Source of the DNA: Endozoicomonas sp. GU-1
GTDB lineage: Bacteria > Pseudomonadota > Gammaproteobacteria > Pseudomonadales > Endozoicomonadaceae
Length of the DNA: 64,000 nt
Direction: 5' to 3'
Assembly (NCBI RefSeq): GCF_027366395.1
Contig: NZ_CP114771.1
Span: 4,650,001-4,714,000, forward strand
In this document: positions 1 through 8,806 of the stretch, piece after piece
How positions within the stretch are numbered: position 1 is the stretch's first letter
How the letters are laid out: every line of letters begins with the position of its first letter
Notes under the pieces: generated by a model
Database searches by the model: none
What the model saw: only the letters and a program-made list of their open reading frames with translations
What the model was told of the DNA's origin: nothing
Position numbers and translations under genes: made by a program

Positions 1-574
1 TGGCATCGGGGTGCATAATGACACCCAGTTGGCATAGTTCACGATAGCCAGCATGACGAAAATGAGCGGGCACTACCAGCAGCAGTCGCTCCTGGTCGAT
101 AGGGCAGGTAATCAGTTCCGGTTCATCACTCTGATGGGTAATCAGGCCAATATCTATGGTATTGCTCAGCAGATCTGACGAGATCCTGTGGTTTGGAGCC
201 ACCTCATACTGCATCAGCAGTTGTGGATATTGCTGCTGCAGGGCACATAGCTGAGGGTAAAGCCTCATGGCCAGCGCTCCCGGACTGCTGAGCCGGCAGA
301 TCCCTTCATAAGGGTTGTCCTCTTTCAGGGACTCTTTCAACTGTTCTTCGCTGGCGACCAGATTCCTGGCAAAACGAAGTACCTTTTCTCCTTCGGGTGT
401 CAGTTCAAAGCCTTTTTCATTGCGGTTAATCAACGTGGCCTGGTAATACGCTTCCAGTTTGCGGATATGCTGGCTGACGCCCGGCTGCGTCATGTGCAGC
501 AAGCCGGCGGTACGAGTGAAATGTTTCTGCTCAACCAGGGTAATAAAGGTCTTTAGCCAGAGGGGATTTACCAT
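1..574 (-). CDS. LysR-family transcriptional regulator (C-terminus outside window)
   Basis: Reading leftward from an ATG at 574, the first 191 residues of a LysR-type regulator are present. An N-terminal winged helix-turn-helix (about residues 3-62, containing FTRTAGLLHMTQPGVSQHIR) is followed by the start of the periplasmic-binding-protein-like effector domain (from about residue 90). The gene runs off the left edge, so the last 100 or so residues of a normal 290-310 residue LysR protein are missing. It is transcribed divergently from the VOC gene at 667 with a 92-base gap, the usual LysR arrangement, so it probably controls that gene. The effector molecule cannot be inferred. Confidence 0.88.
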   Translation of the reverse strand, partial: MVNPLWLKTFITLVEQKHFTRTAGLLHMTQPGVSQHIRKLEAYYQATLINRNEKGFELTPEGEKVLRFARNLVASEEQLKESLKEDNPYEGICRLSSPGALAMRLYPQLCALQQQYPQLLMQYEVAPNHRISSDLLSNTIDIGLITHQSDEPELITCPIDQERLLLVVPAHFRHAGYRELCQLGVIMHPDA

Positions 575-666
575 AACGGAAGGTTATCAATAGGATCAAA
601 AATGATAATTTTTTGTTGTCGGAGCTAGCTTCTAAAATGATGCCATTGCTGTTGAGGTAGAAGACA

Positions 667-1173
667 ATGACAGACCAAGTATACCCAAGAACCTTTTCTC
701 ATATCGGTATTTCTGTTCCGGATTTGGACAAGGCCGTTCAGTTTTACACCGAAGTGCTGGGCTGGTACCTGATTATGGAGCCCACCACGATTGTAGAAGA
801 CGATAGTGCAATTGGTGAAATGTGCACCGATGTGTTTGGTGCCGGATGGCAGCACTTCCGCATTGCTCACTTATCCACAGGTGACAAGATCGGTGTTGAG
901 ATCTTCGAATTTAAAAACCAGGAAAACCCTGAAAATAACTTCGAATACTGGAAAACCGGCATTTTCCACTTCTGCGTACAGGATCCTGATGTCGAAGGCC
1001 TGGCAGAAAAGATTGTGGCCGCAGGTGGAAAGCGGCGTATGGCAAAACCACGGTTCTACTACCCGGGTGAAAAACCATACCGCATGATCTACATGGAAGA
1101 CCCGTTTGGCAACATCCTGGAAATCTACAGCCACAGCTATGAGTTGACCTACTCAGCGGGTGCCTACAACTGA
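667..1173 (+). CDS. VOC (glyoxalase/bleomycin-resistance/dioxygenase) family protein
   Basis: A 168-residue single protein with two beta-alpha-beta-beta-beta modules of the vicinal oxygen chelate fold. The first module begins at about residue 10 (FSHIGISVPDLDKAVQFYTE) and the second near FHFCVQDPDVEGLAEKI. The ending DPFGNILEIYSHS is typical, with a late Glu as metal ligand. Candidate metal ligands are His12, the His of FHFCV and the Glu of LEIYS. A GAGGT ribosome site lies nine bases before the ATG. Family members include lactoylglutathione lyases, ring-cleaving dioxygenases and resistance proteins; the sequence does not let me choose. It is divergent from a LysR regulator, which suggests inducible expression. 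Confidence 0.85.
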   Translation: MTDQVYPRTFSHIGISVPDLDKAVQFYTEVLGWYLIMEPTTIVEDDSAIGEMCTDVFGAGWQHFRIAHLSTGDKIGVEIFEFKNQENPENNFEYWKTGIFHFCVQDPDVEGLAEKIVAAGGKRRMAKPRFYYPGEKPYRMIYMEDPFGNILEIYSHSYELTYSAGAYN

Positions 1174-1410
1174 GCAAGGATACCAGGCCTGCAAACCATA
1201 AAATGTAGTGAATACCAGATGCTCCAGCGGCATAGACCGGTGCAGCTGGCTCTGGAGTTTCAGTAAATAGGCTATCGTGTCCGGAAAAATGTCCGGTCTG
1301 AATCGCTTTCGGTAATTTTCTTGTCGGTAGGTATATATTCTTTTTGCCTTTGTGCGGAAGGTGATATAAAGTACGCCACCTGTTCAGGGCGATAAACGTT
1401 TTGAGCAAAT

Positions 1411-1501
1411 GGTGAGGTGTCCGAGTGGCTGAAGGAGCACGCCTGGAAAGTGTGTGTACGTTAATCGCGTACCGAGGGTTCGAATCCCTCCCTCACCGCC
1501 A
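1411..1501 (+). tRNA. tRNA-Ser, anticodon GGA
   Basis: The acceptor stem GGTGAGG (1411-1417) pairs with CCTCACC (1491-1497). The discriminator G and a genome-encoded CCA end follow at 1498-1501. The anticodon loop CTGGAAA gives GGA. A long class II variable arm (GTACGTTAATCGCGTAC) and the T loop GGTTCGAATCC are clear. The long variable arm is the hallmark of tRNA-Ser. The 3' end is a classic integration site, and an integrase relic follows within 100 bases. Confidence 0.97.
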
Positions 1502-1591
1502 TTTATCTTTTCTAACTCCTTGATTTCCCATCCTTTTATTCTACTCATTTATTCCAATTTGCCGAGGTATCCAAAAAGACCCCATTTTGCT

Positions 1592-1860
1592 TTATGGATT
1601 TGTTCTGATGGCGTCGTTTAAATGTTCTTTGCTGAATTTGGCGTACTTCATGGTCATCTTGATGTCGGAATGACCGAGGATGCTTTGCAGCGCTCGAATG
1701 TTGCTACCATTCATCATAAAGCTACTGGCGAAGATATGGTTGCATAACTACTTCCCGTCCAAAAACTCTACAACCCGGGCACGGCAGGGTTTGGAGGGCA
1801 AAATCAAGTTTTTTTTGACGCCTTTTTCGACCAGTTTTCGGGGGCTACAGCGGGGTTGAT
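1592..1860 (-). pseudogene. Tyrosine recombinase (phage/island integrase) C-terminal relic
   Basis: On the minus strand, 51 codons ending at the TAA at 1592-1594 read NHIFASSFMMNGSNIRALQS and then ILGHSDIKMTMKYAKFS. This matches the catalytic C-terminus of tyrosine integrases (HTFASHFM..G..I..LQ..LGH.....T..YA), including the second His box (LGH) and the nucleophile Tyr (MKYA). The expected Arg of the first RH(T) box is lost (CNHIF), and an in-frame TAG lies just upstream (1748-1750). Some 35 further codons in the same frame, upstream of the TAG, may be more of the same gene. No N-terminal half remains. It sits just downstream of tRNA-Ser, so I infer an old island or prophage that used this tRNA. 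Confidence 0.75.
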
Positions 1861-1978
1861 GTGACTTTCCTGTAAATTCAGAGCACGTCAAATCCCTGTA
1901 GGCTATGTGGCCCAAGGGCCAGAGTTTTTGGATGAGAACTAACTAACAGCTAAAAGCTCATAGCTCATACCCCACAAC

Positions 1979-2185
1979 TTATCGAAAATAATCTTTCGTA
2001 TGTTGATGAACCTGGTTAGATGACAACAGCTCATCAACGGTAAACCAGTGGTAATCACAATGTTGCTCTTCAGGGAGATCACACAGGTCGATCTCCAGCA
2101 TCAGTTCATAGCTCAGCATAACATAGTAAGTACTAAAAGAGTCCACGGAAAAATTATCCAGGTTTATTTGTTTTCTGTCGGTTGG
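1979..2185 (-). pseudogene. C-terminal relic of a GDP-mannose mannosyl hydrolase-like Nudix protein
   Basis: About 68 minus-strand codons ending in TAA at 1979-1981 read VDSFSTYYVMLSYEL, then LPEEQHCDYHWFTVDELLSS and VHQHTKDYF. This is the characteristic tail of Gmm/NudD GDP-mannose mannosyl hydrolases (F.THYVVL.F......LPDEQH.DY.W.....LL....VH...R.YF). The Nudix box and everything N-terminal are absent, and no start codon fits. It lies in the island debris beside the integrase relic. Such genes normally travel with capsule or LPS sugar clusters, so it is probably a leftover of one. Confidence 0.65.
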
Positions 2186-2267
2186 GCATTTTTGTGGTGA
2201 TCCTTGCGGTGGTTGGAATGGCGATGTGGGCGATGTACTTGCTCAGAACCAGTAAAGGGCTGCGGAG

Positions 2268-3857
2268 CTAATCGGCAGCAACACTTCGGTCAAAAGCTGG
2301 CTGAAACAGACGATCACGAACGTAGACTGTATTGTCCCTTCCAGCGATTGCGAGTGAGGTTTCATCCGCATAGTACCAGCTTTGATTGTCCTGATTCGCA
2401 GAGCCAATCACCACCATATGGTCATCAAAGCTGGCAAACTTAGCATGACTGGCGCCATCGCCTAATCGGTTCTCCTCGACCGGCTCATTCCCCCCGGGGG
2501 CAACATACCAGCGAATATCCAGGTTTGAACTGTTTTTGGAGAGTGACTTCAGCTTTTTAACCGCTTTTGCATTGGTACCACCAGCGCCCAGCGCGCTTTC
2601 ACGCTGCTCATTGAAACGCTTGGACAATAACAGCTCGACCTTCACCCCGCGCTGGGCTGCGGCGACTAACGCTTTGATCAGAACCGGATTATTCAGGTTG
2701 GGCGACTGAATGGAAATACGGTTCTTTGCTTTTTGAATTGCTGTCAAAAAGCCCTGTGCCTGTGGGCTGGCAAGTGATCTGTTGAAAGGGTCTATATTGG
2801 CTTTTCGAGTCAGTACTGTTATGGGTGTCTCAGTGAGCGTTGAGTCATTGTCAAAGTCAGGGCTCACACTTAACCTTCGAAGTTTTTTGTTGGGTTGATC
2901 CTGAGCATCAAGGCTTCTTTCCCAGTTATGTTCAAAGCCTGCTCGAAGTGACAAACCGACTTCCCCTCGCAAAACAGCGCCCGTATCGTAAGCTGCCAAT
3001 CCACTTCGTTCATCAGTGGCATGATTGCGCTTCTGGACATTAGCACCGGTAATGGCAACACGCTGACCATCTGCAATAACTGTCTTGCTGTGCAGTCCAT
3101 CAGTCAGTTTATTAACGTGGACGCCTCCTTTGATATTCAGCAGGTTCTTATCAATGTTACCCAGATTAGGCAGTAAATTTTCTATCGTTGGCGCACGATT
3201 GCCTTTTTTACGTTTCATAAATTTGGCTGCCGGGCCTCTGGCCTGATTGACCAGAATTCGAATTTTCAATGGTAAGGAAAAAGAATCAGGGTGACGTTTC
3301 GCTTCAGCCTGTAATGCCTGTATAGCCGGAATGATATGTTCCTGAACCCCGGGTGAATTGGGCTCCCAGGAAAAAGTCTGGATCAATACTTCCTCTTTGG
3401 CACCACGAATCACTGAACCAAAGGAGCCAAATATCTCATCACCGCCAATGGTGACTTTTTCAATGGCATTGCGCTGAGTTGTTATCAACTCTTTTGGTAC
3501 TGTACCCTTACTGGCAAATTTTTCAGCTATTTGACTGACTGCTTTTTGGAATGGGCGAGCAGCCGTGTTGATTGACCCTGGTGCAGAACGTTTGTGTATT
3601 GATGGCAATCTGGAGTAACGCAATGCATTAGAGCGGCGCAGTCCTATTTTTTTGCCCAGTTGTTGTGTACTCAATTTATCGACGTTTTGTTTAACGGCTT
3701 TCCCTGGTTTTGAAATTGAAGAAGAGAAGGAAGTGATCAAGCGTAACCGCCCGGCGACTCGAAAACGCTGACCTCCTTTGGCCTGTAGCTCAGCGTCTTG
3801 TTTCGAAGGCGGCGCTATAAGTGACTGTTGACCTCCAACAGTGATTTTTCCCGGCAT
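2268..3857 (-). CDS. Phospholipase D-like protein with two HKD motifs
   Basis: A protein of about 529 residues with two phospholipase D catalytic motifs of the HxKxxxxD type: HSKTVIAD (His at about residue 256, followed by ITGANV) and HAKFASFDD (His at about 471, followed by IGSANQDN). The family forms a phosphohistidine intermediate and cleaves phosphodiesters such as phospholipids, cardiolipin or nucleic acid. No signal peptide is obvious, and the first 150 residues are basic and Ser-rich. I chose ATG 3857; the frame stays open to a GTG at 3977, which would add a hydrophobic 40-residue leader, but that GTG lies inside a perfect palindrome. The surroundings (relic genes, repeats, no operon) suggest horizontal acquisition. 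It could be a secreted effector or toxin rather than a lipid-synthesis enzyme. Confidence 0.8.
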   Translation of the reverse strand: MPGKITVGGQQSLIAPPSKQDAELQAKGGQRFRVAGRLRLITSFSSSISKPGKAVKQNVDKLSTQQLGKKIGLRRSNALRYSRLPSIHKRSAPGSINTAARPFQKAVSQIAEKFASKGTVPKELITTQRNAIEKVTIGGDEIFGSFGSVIRGAKEEVLIQTFSWEPNSPGVQEHIIPAIQALQAEAKRHPDSFSLPLKIRILVNQARGPAAKFMKRKKGNRAPTIENLLPNLGNIDKNLLNIKGGVHVNKLTDGLHSKTVIADGQRVAITGANVQKRNHATDERSGLAAYDTGAVLRGEVGLSLRAGFEHNWERSLDAQDQPNKKLRRLSVSPDFDNDSTLTETPITVLTRKANIDPFNRSLASPQAQGFLTAIQKAKNRISIQSPNLNNPVLIKALVAAAQRGVKVELLLSKRFNEQRESALGAGGTNAKAVKKLKSLSKNSSNLDIRWYVAPGGNEPVEENRLGDGASHAKFASFDDHMVVIGSANQDNQSWYYADETSLAIAGRDNTVYVRDRLFQPAFDRSVAAD

Positions 3858-3974
3858 GTTTCTGAATCCGTTTCTTATCAGCTGGTATGGATATCGGCAC
3901 ACATCAGCTAACAGCAAGTGGGGAAACAGCGTATCCAGCACGTGTAAGACAATATAAGACAATAAAAGGACACC

Positions 3975-3990
3975 CACTTTTTAAAAAGTG
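3975..3990. promoter_or_regulatory. Perfect 16-bp palindrome upstream of the phospholipase D-like gene
   Basis: CACTTTTTAAAAAGTG is a perfect palindrome about 120 bases upstream of the chosen start of the phospholipase D-like gene. It could be an operator or part of a promoter. It covers the alternative GTG start at 3977, which is one reason for preferring the downstream ATG. The rest of 3858-4382 holds no gene I can support. Confidence 0.35.
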
Positions 3991-4144
3991 AAGAGAGTAC
4001 GACATTTGTTCATTTTTTAAATGATAGTATTGATCATTGTAAGAATTTCACATTCATACCAAACAGGAAGCGTATAAAAAGCACTCAGCAACAGCCAGAT
4101 AGAAGACACTATCAAGACAATATAAGGAAATCGAGGAAGTCGTG

Positions 4145-4220
4145 GTCAGGTCTTTAATTATGAATAACCATTGTCGTTTTTGCTGATAAGAAGAGCTATT
4201 TGCACAATAAAAGACCTGAC
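4145..4220. repeat. Inverted repeat (REP/MITE-like), 18-bp arms
   Basis: The left arm GTCAGGTCTTTAATTATG (4145-4162) and right arm CACAATAAAAGACCTGAC (4203-4220) match at 16 of 18 positions as an inverted repeat around a 40-base centre. It carries no coding capacity. Ends with a GTCAGGTCTT-like sequence are often left by REP-associated or IS200-like transposases, but no such transposase is in this window. Confidence 0.5.
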
Positions 4221-4382
4221 CCTGATTTTTTAAAAATAATACGACGCCTGCAACACGAACCCTTAAATAAAAAAATGAATCAGAAACTTTTACGACACCG
4301 CATGATCGAAGAGAGTGCCCGGTAATTTTTTGTGCACAGTTCTAATGCACTGTTATGCAATACAACATCAAGAGCCCTGTTT

Positions 4383-6079
4383 ATGATTCAGCAACCCATT
4401 CAGCAACCCACTCAGCAACCAATTTGCGACAGTGCTTCCCAATGTTCAGGGAATGGCATCGAACGTTCCTGGCTCGGCCATGGCGTTGCTGTTTGTAAAG
4501 CATTTGCGAAATCATTGATTCCAACGGAAGATCCTTGCCTCAGTTTCAATTCCCGCAAAGCAGTGGAAGATCTTGTGCGACTGGTCACAGTAGCTATCCT
4601 GCCGCCGAGTTCCATCCTTTTCATAGTGAAAGATATGGCCAATGCCTGGTCCGGAGGCGGTTTGCCCGGGCCGGATGCAAAACCGGAATTACCACAGACA
4701 TCAAAAGAAACCCGGGAAGAGGCTCAGGATAAAGAACCCGGCTCGAAAAGAAGTACCCCTTCAACAGCCATCCACGGTCCGCTATCAAGGGGGTGAGGGA
4801 ACCAAAGGACTACTTGCCATTGGCACGTTGGCCAGTACTTTTCAGTATGCCAATTCGAAAACGATTTATATTAATGATGCAGAAGACTTGAGCAAGATTG
4901 GTGGAGTATATTCACTGGACGATACCTATCAACAGACAGCGGATATTGTTGTCAATAACCATATACCCATTGGCAAATTCTCGGCCCATTCACCGGGGAG
5001 TACAATGGGCAGTGCCGTACCATCAGAGGCCTGTCTGACTGTTTTGTTGACACTCAGCAAGGCAACATCAGTAACCTTCGCTTTACTGGTGCCAATATAA
5101 TTTCCCAGAAGACGACCGGGTTAGCAGCCTGTCTTGTTGATGATAGTGGCACTGTCAGAGATACCTGGGCGAAAGATGTTCATATTCTCACCAGAGGTCC
5201 GGGAAATCACGCTGGCATCGGGGGGGGGCTGGTTGAAGGAATGGTTGCCAACATCATGGCGGTAGACAGCGATGTCACAACCTGGGGTAACTATTCATAC
5301 GCAGGCATCGGGGGGGCTGGTTAAAGGAAAGGTTGCCAACATCATGGCGGTAGACAGCAATGTCACAACCTCGGGTAACTATGCATACGCAGGCATCGGG
5401 GGGGGAGGTTGTCGGAAAGATTGCCAACACCACGGCGGTGAACAGCAGGGTCGAAACTTCGGGTAATGATGCAGGCGCCAGCATCGGGGGCTTGGTTTAT
5501 TTTGGAACGGTTACCAACACCAAGGCGGTGAACAGCAGTGTCAATGGCTTTGAAAGGGGTTCAGGATCTATCTCCAATTATCAGCTTCTTTGCCAAAAAG
5601 CAGCACCACGTGTGTTAACAGCCAATTGCTCTTTAAGAACTGAATTTCGGGATGCGTTGGATTTATCGTTTTGCCCAGTAAATGCCGCTACCGTGTCAAC
5701 AGCCGCTAAAGAGTCAACACCCACTACAGCATCAACAGCCGCTAAAGAGCCAACAGTTGCGGCAGCAGCCGACACGGTGTCAACAGACGCTACAGCATCA
5801 ACAGCCGCTACGGTGGGAGGAATTACCACAGGTTCCCTGCTGGCGGGCGGATTGGGATTAGGGATTGCCGGCTATTCAACCCATCAGTGGATTACCGGTT
5901 ACCGGGAGGGATTGCGTGGTAAGAAGCTGGCGATGAAACCACTGACTCGTGGTAAAGAACTGGCAAGCGCTGCGGTCAACTCGGTATCACAGGGTATTCA
6001 GGGAATCAGAGAACGAATGAACAGGCAGAGTGTTTCTACGCAGGAACCAGCCCATGAAATGAGCCAGGTACAAGACTGA
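4383..6079 (+). pseudogene. GLUG-repeat surface-type protein, interrupted by several frame changes at short runs
   Basis: Undoing four single-base changes gives one protein of about 564 residues. The order is a Gln-rich N-terminus (QQPIQQPTQQP), a hydrophobic stretch near residue 70, a region YINDAEDLSKIGGVYSLDD..TADI followed by FTGEYNGQCRTIRGLSDCFV and ISNLRFTGANI, and then four GLUG-like units of 29 residues (GGLVxGxVANxxAVxSxV). The end holds Ala/Thr-rich STAAKE repeats, a Gly-rich membrane-like helix (GSLLAGGLGLGIAG) and a basic tail. Frame changes fall at G5 (4789-4793), CCC (4984-4986), G7 (5310-5316) and G8 (5398-5405); the G9 at 5220-5228 is in frame. GLUG repeats occur in adhesins and secreted proteins. 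The gene is a decayed gene, a phase-variable gene, or an assembly artefact. Confidence 0.65.
5229..5490 (+). repeat. Tandem ~87-88-bp GLUG-encoding repeats separated by poly-G tracts
   Basis: The core GTTGCCAACATCATGGCGGT occurs at 5244 and 5332, a period of 88 bases (29 codons plus one base). A third, diverged unit starts near 5405 and a fourth near 5490. Each junction carries the codons for I-G-G as a G run: nine, seven, eight and five G. The near-identity of units 1 and 2 indicates recent duplication or ongoing recombination. Confidence 0.8.
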
Positions 6080-6399
6080 AAGAGTGACGAGAAACCAGCG
6101 CCAGGTCTTGAAACTTGAATGTGGGAGGTTCTTCTGAACTTGTTGCGGGTCAGGCGTCAGAAGATAAAAGCAAGGGGTTAAACGCTGATCTGGCTGGTCA
6201 TTGTTCAGTGGCTTGCCTGCCACATCCCTGTTATGACGCTGAAGTCGGCCTGCCCGCTGAATCAGCAAATACAGCAGCCTTGTTCGACAGACCTGATAAT
6301 GAAGTCAATGGCTTGAACAGGATCATAAAAGATATTGTCGCTGTATTTTTACCTCCTGAATTCGTATCATCATTTAATCTTTTTTCTCAGATCGTCACT
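6080..6399 (+). other. Gene-free spacer upstream of dnaB with an in-frame open extension
   Basis: These 320 bases contain no gene I can support. The dnaB frame stays open upstream to an ATG at 6115, giving a possible extra 95 residues, but that stretch resembles no DnaB N-terminus and is probably chance. The dnaB promoter should lie here, and I could not fix its position. Confidence 0.4.
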
Positions 6400-7800
6400 A
6401 TGCTGGATGTACGTCCCCGTGAGCTGGCGCTTCCCATCGACGAAGCCACGGTTGCCATTAAAACACCCCCTCACTCCATCGAAGCGGAGCAGTCCGTGCT
6501 CGGCGGGCTGATGCTGGATAACCAGGCCCTGGACCGGGTGGTGGATAAGCTGACGTCGGATGACTTCTACAATCCGGGGCACCGGCGTATCTATGCATCC
6601 ATCAGTACACTGAGCAATGAGAGCAAGCCTTTTGATCCTCTGACGGTTGCCGAGATTCTGGAAAACCGGGGTGAGCTGGATGAGGTGGGCGGGCTGGTTT
6701 ACCTGGCGGAGCTGGCGGGCAGTGTGCCCAGTGTGGCGAATATTCGCGCCTATGCGGAGATTATCTTTGAGCGTTCGGTACTGCGTAAGTTGATCAATAC
6801 CGGCCAGAAGATTGCGGACAGTGCCTATAATCCCGAAGGGAAAGACAGTCAGGCGATTCTCGATGAAGCCGAACGACTGGTGTTCAATATTGCCGAAGAG
6901 CGCCCAAACACGGGTGGCCCGATGGGGGTGCGGGAGATTCTTGAAAACACCGTCAAGAAAATTGATGAGATGTTTAATGCCGGTAACGCCATTACCGGTA
7001 CCACCACCGGCTTTAAAGATCTGGATGAAATGACCTCCGGTCTGCAGCCTTCCGATATGGTCATTGTGGCTGCCCGTCCCTCCATGGGTAAGACCACGTT
7101 TGCCATGAACCTGGTGGAAAATGCCCTGTTGAACAGTGAGAAGGGCGTTATGGTATTCAGCCTGGAGATGCCCAGTGAGCAGTTGATGATGCGTATGCTT
7201 TCTTCTCTGGGCAGGATCAACCAGTCCAAGGTCAGAAGTGGTCAGCTGGAAGAAGAAGACTGGCCAAAACTGTTGTCGGCGGTTGAGCGCATTAAAGACA
7301 AGAAGCTGTTTATTGACGATACGGCGGGTATCAGCCCCTCGGAAATGCGCTCACGGGTTCGCCGGGTGGTGCGGGAACACGGTGACCTGGGCCTGATCAT
7401 GATTGACTACCTGCAGTTGATGCAGATTCCCGGTTTTGGTGAGGGGCGAACCAATGAGATTTCGGAAATCTCCCGATCGTTGAAAGCCATTGCCAAGGAG
7501 TTCAATGTTCCTGTTATTGCCCTGTCGCAGTTGAACCGTTCTCTTGAGCAGCGACCCAATAAGCGCCCGGTCAACTCCGACCTGCGTGAATCCGGCGCCA
7601 TCGAGCAGGACGCCGACGTGATCATGTTTATCTACCGGGACGAGGTGTATAACCCGGATACCGAGTACAAAGGGGTTGCTGAAATCATTATCGGTAAGCA
7701 GCGGAATGGTCCCATCGGTACCTGCCGACTGGCGTTTATTGGCCAGTTCACCCGCTTTGAGAACCTGGCACCGGATGCTTACCGGTTTGAGGAAGACTGA
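6400..7800 (+). CDS. dnaB: Replicative DNA helicase DnaB
   Basis: This is the hexameric 5'-3' helicase that drives the replication fork. From the ATG at 6400 the protein is 466 residues, normal for DnaB. The N-terminal domain (about residues 25-130) starts with PPHSIEAEQSVLGGLMLDN. The RecA-like motor has Walker A ARPSMGKT (about 224-231), H2-type FSLEMPSEQL, Walker B LIMIDYLQLM, and the DnaB motif PVIALSQLNRSLEQRPNKRP with the arginine region ESGAIEQDADVI. In many gammaproteobacteria dnaB follows rpsF-rpsR-rplI and precedes alr. Here it stands alone between the GLUG gene and srkA, suggesting local rearrangement. Its stop is seven bases from the convergent srkA stop. Confidence 0.96.
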   Translation: MLDVRPRELALPIDEATVAIKTPPHSIEAEQSVLGGLMLDNQALDRVVDKLTSDDFYNPGHRRIYASISTLSNESKPFDPLTVAEILENRGELDEVGGLVYLAELAGSVPSVANIRAYAEIIFERSVLRKLINTGQKIADSAYNPEGKDSQAILDEAERLVFNIAEERPNTGGPMGVREILENTVKKIDEMFNAGNAITGTTTGFKDLDEMTSGLQPSDMVIVAARPSMGKTTFAMNLVENALLNSEKGVMVFSLEMPSEQLMMRMLSSLGRINQSKVRSGQLEEEDWPKLLSAVERIKDKKLFIDDTAGISPSEMRSRVRRVVREHGDLGLIMIDYLQLMQIPGFGEGRTNEISEISRSLKAIAKEFNVPVIALSQLNRSLEQRPNKRPVNSDLRESGAIEQDADVIMFIYRDEVYNPDTEYKGVAEIIIGKQRNGPIGTCRLAFIGQFTRFENLAPDAYRFEED

Positions 7801-7807
7801 TTTTTTT

Positions 7808-8806
7808 TTAAACCTGTCCAAAGACGGACAGTGGTGGCTCGTCCAGGGCGGCCAGTTGTTCCCGCAATTCCAGAATATGCTCTGCCCAGTACCGTTCGGT
7901 ATTAAACCAGGTGAATGCCATGGGAAAGGCGGGATCATCCCAGCGCTTGGCCAGCCAGCCGCTGTAGTTGATCAGTCGCAGGGTACGAAAATATTCCACC
8001 AGGTTCAGCTCAGAAGGGCTGAAATCCATAAACTCTGTGTAACCTTCCAGAATCTCGGCCATTTGCAGGGTTTGCTCTTGGCGATCTCCGGATAACAGCA
8101 TCCACAGATCCTGAATTGCCGGAGCCATACAGGTATCGTCAAAGTCAACAAAGTGTGGTGCCTCATTCCGCCAGAGAATATTGCCGCTGTGGCAATCACC
8201 GTGGACCCGAATGGATTGCCACCTATGCTGTTGCGTCATCAGTTCCAGGCGATGGAGCAGGTCCCGGGTCAGGGTCTGGTAGGCTTCCAGAAGAGAAGCG
8301 GGAATAAAGTCGTTTGCCAGCAGGTATTCAACATTATCGATGCCGTATCGCTGCAAGCTGATCGCCGGGCGGTGTTGGAAGTCACTGGCTGATCCCAGCT
8401 TGTGCATGCGTCCCAGGGTGCGGCCAAGGGTCAGCAGGTTATCCAGATTATCCAGTTCCGGTGCATGGCCACCCTGACGGGGAAACAGGGCAAACAGAAA
8501 GCCTGCAAATTCATGCAGTGTGTTGCCTTTTTTGTCAGCCATCGGGGCGACCACCGGCAGTTCCATCGCCTTGAGATCCAGGGTGAACTGATGCTCCTCC
8601 TGAATCTGATCTTTTGACCAGCGTTCGGGGCGGTAGAATTTTGCAATCAGGGGTTCACCTTCCTCAATGCCAACCTGGTAAACCCGGTTTTCATAGCTGT
8701 TCAGGGCCATAATGCGGGCATCGCTCAGAAATCCTGCGCTCTCAACGGCGTCCAGTGCCCGGTCAGGCGTCAGCTGGTCGTATGGATGTTGAGTAGGCGT
8801 GTTCAT
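7808..8806 (-). CDS. srkA: Stress response kinase A (RdoA/YihE family)
   Basis: A 332-residue cytoplasmic Ser/Thr kinase of the aminoglycoside-phosphotransferase fold, the usual length for SrkA. It is best known for countering MazEF-type and envelope stress. Visible features are the N-terminal SYENRVYQVG loop, the lysine of PLIAKFYRP, the catalytic loop VHGDCHSGNILW (about 208-219) and the metal-binding FVDFDDTCMAP. The tail LRLINYSGWLAKRW..PAFP is specific to this subfamily. It ends seven bases from dnaB, tail to tail. The usual downstream partner dsbA is absent. Confidence 0.92.
   Translation of the reverse strand: MNTPTQHPYDQLTPDRALDAVESAGFLSDARIMALNSYENRVYQVGIEEGEPLIAKFYRPERWSKDQIQEEHQFTLDLKAMELPVVAPMADKKGNTLHEFAGFLFALFPRQGGHAPELDNLDNLLTLGRTLGRMHKLGSASDFQHRPAISLQRYGIDNVEYLLANDFIPASLLEAYQTLTRDLLHRLELMTQQHRWQSIRVHGDCHSGNILWRNEAPHFVDFDDTCMAPAIQDLWMLLSGDRQEQTLQMAEILEGYTEFMDFSPSELNLVEYFRTLRLINYSGWLAKRWDDPAFPMAFTWFNTERYWAEHILELREQLAALDEPPLSVFGQV

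Noticed and set aside
1979-2185. A complete Nudix hydrolase gene
   Set aside because: The Nudix box and start are missing; only the C-terminal third remains, so it is listed as a relic.
2172-2271. Plus-strand hydrophobic reading frame ending RTSKGLRS, like the tail of a membrane protein
   Set aside because: Only about 33 codons without a start or ribosome site, inside gene debris. Composition alone is not enough to call a gene.
5581-5829. Minus-strand Val/Ala-rich reading frame opposite the GLUG gene
   Set aside because: It is the antisense of the Ala/Thr repeat region; low complexity keeps the opposite frame open.
6115-6399. In-frame 95-residue N-terminal extension of DnaB
   Set aside because: The extension matches no DnaB N-terminus, and the ATG at 6400 gives the standard 466-residue protein.
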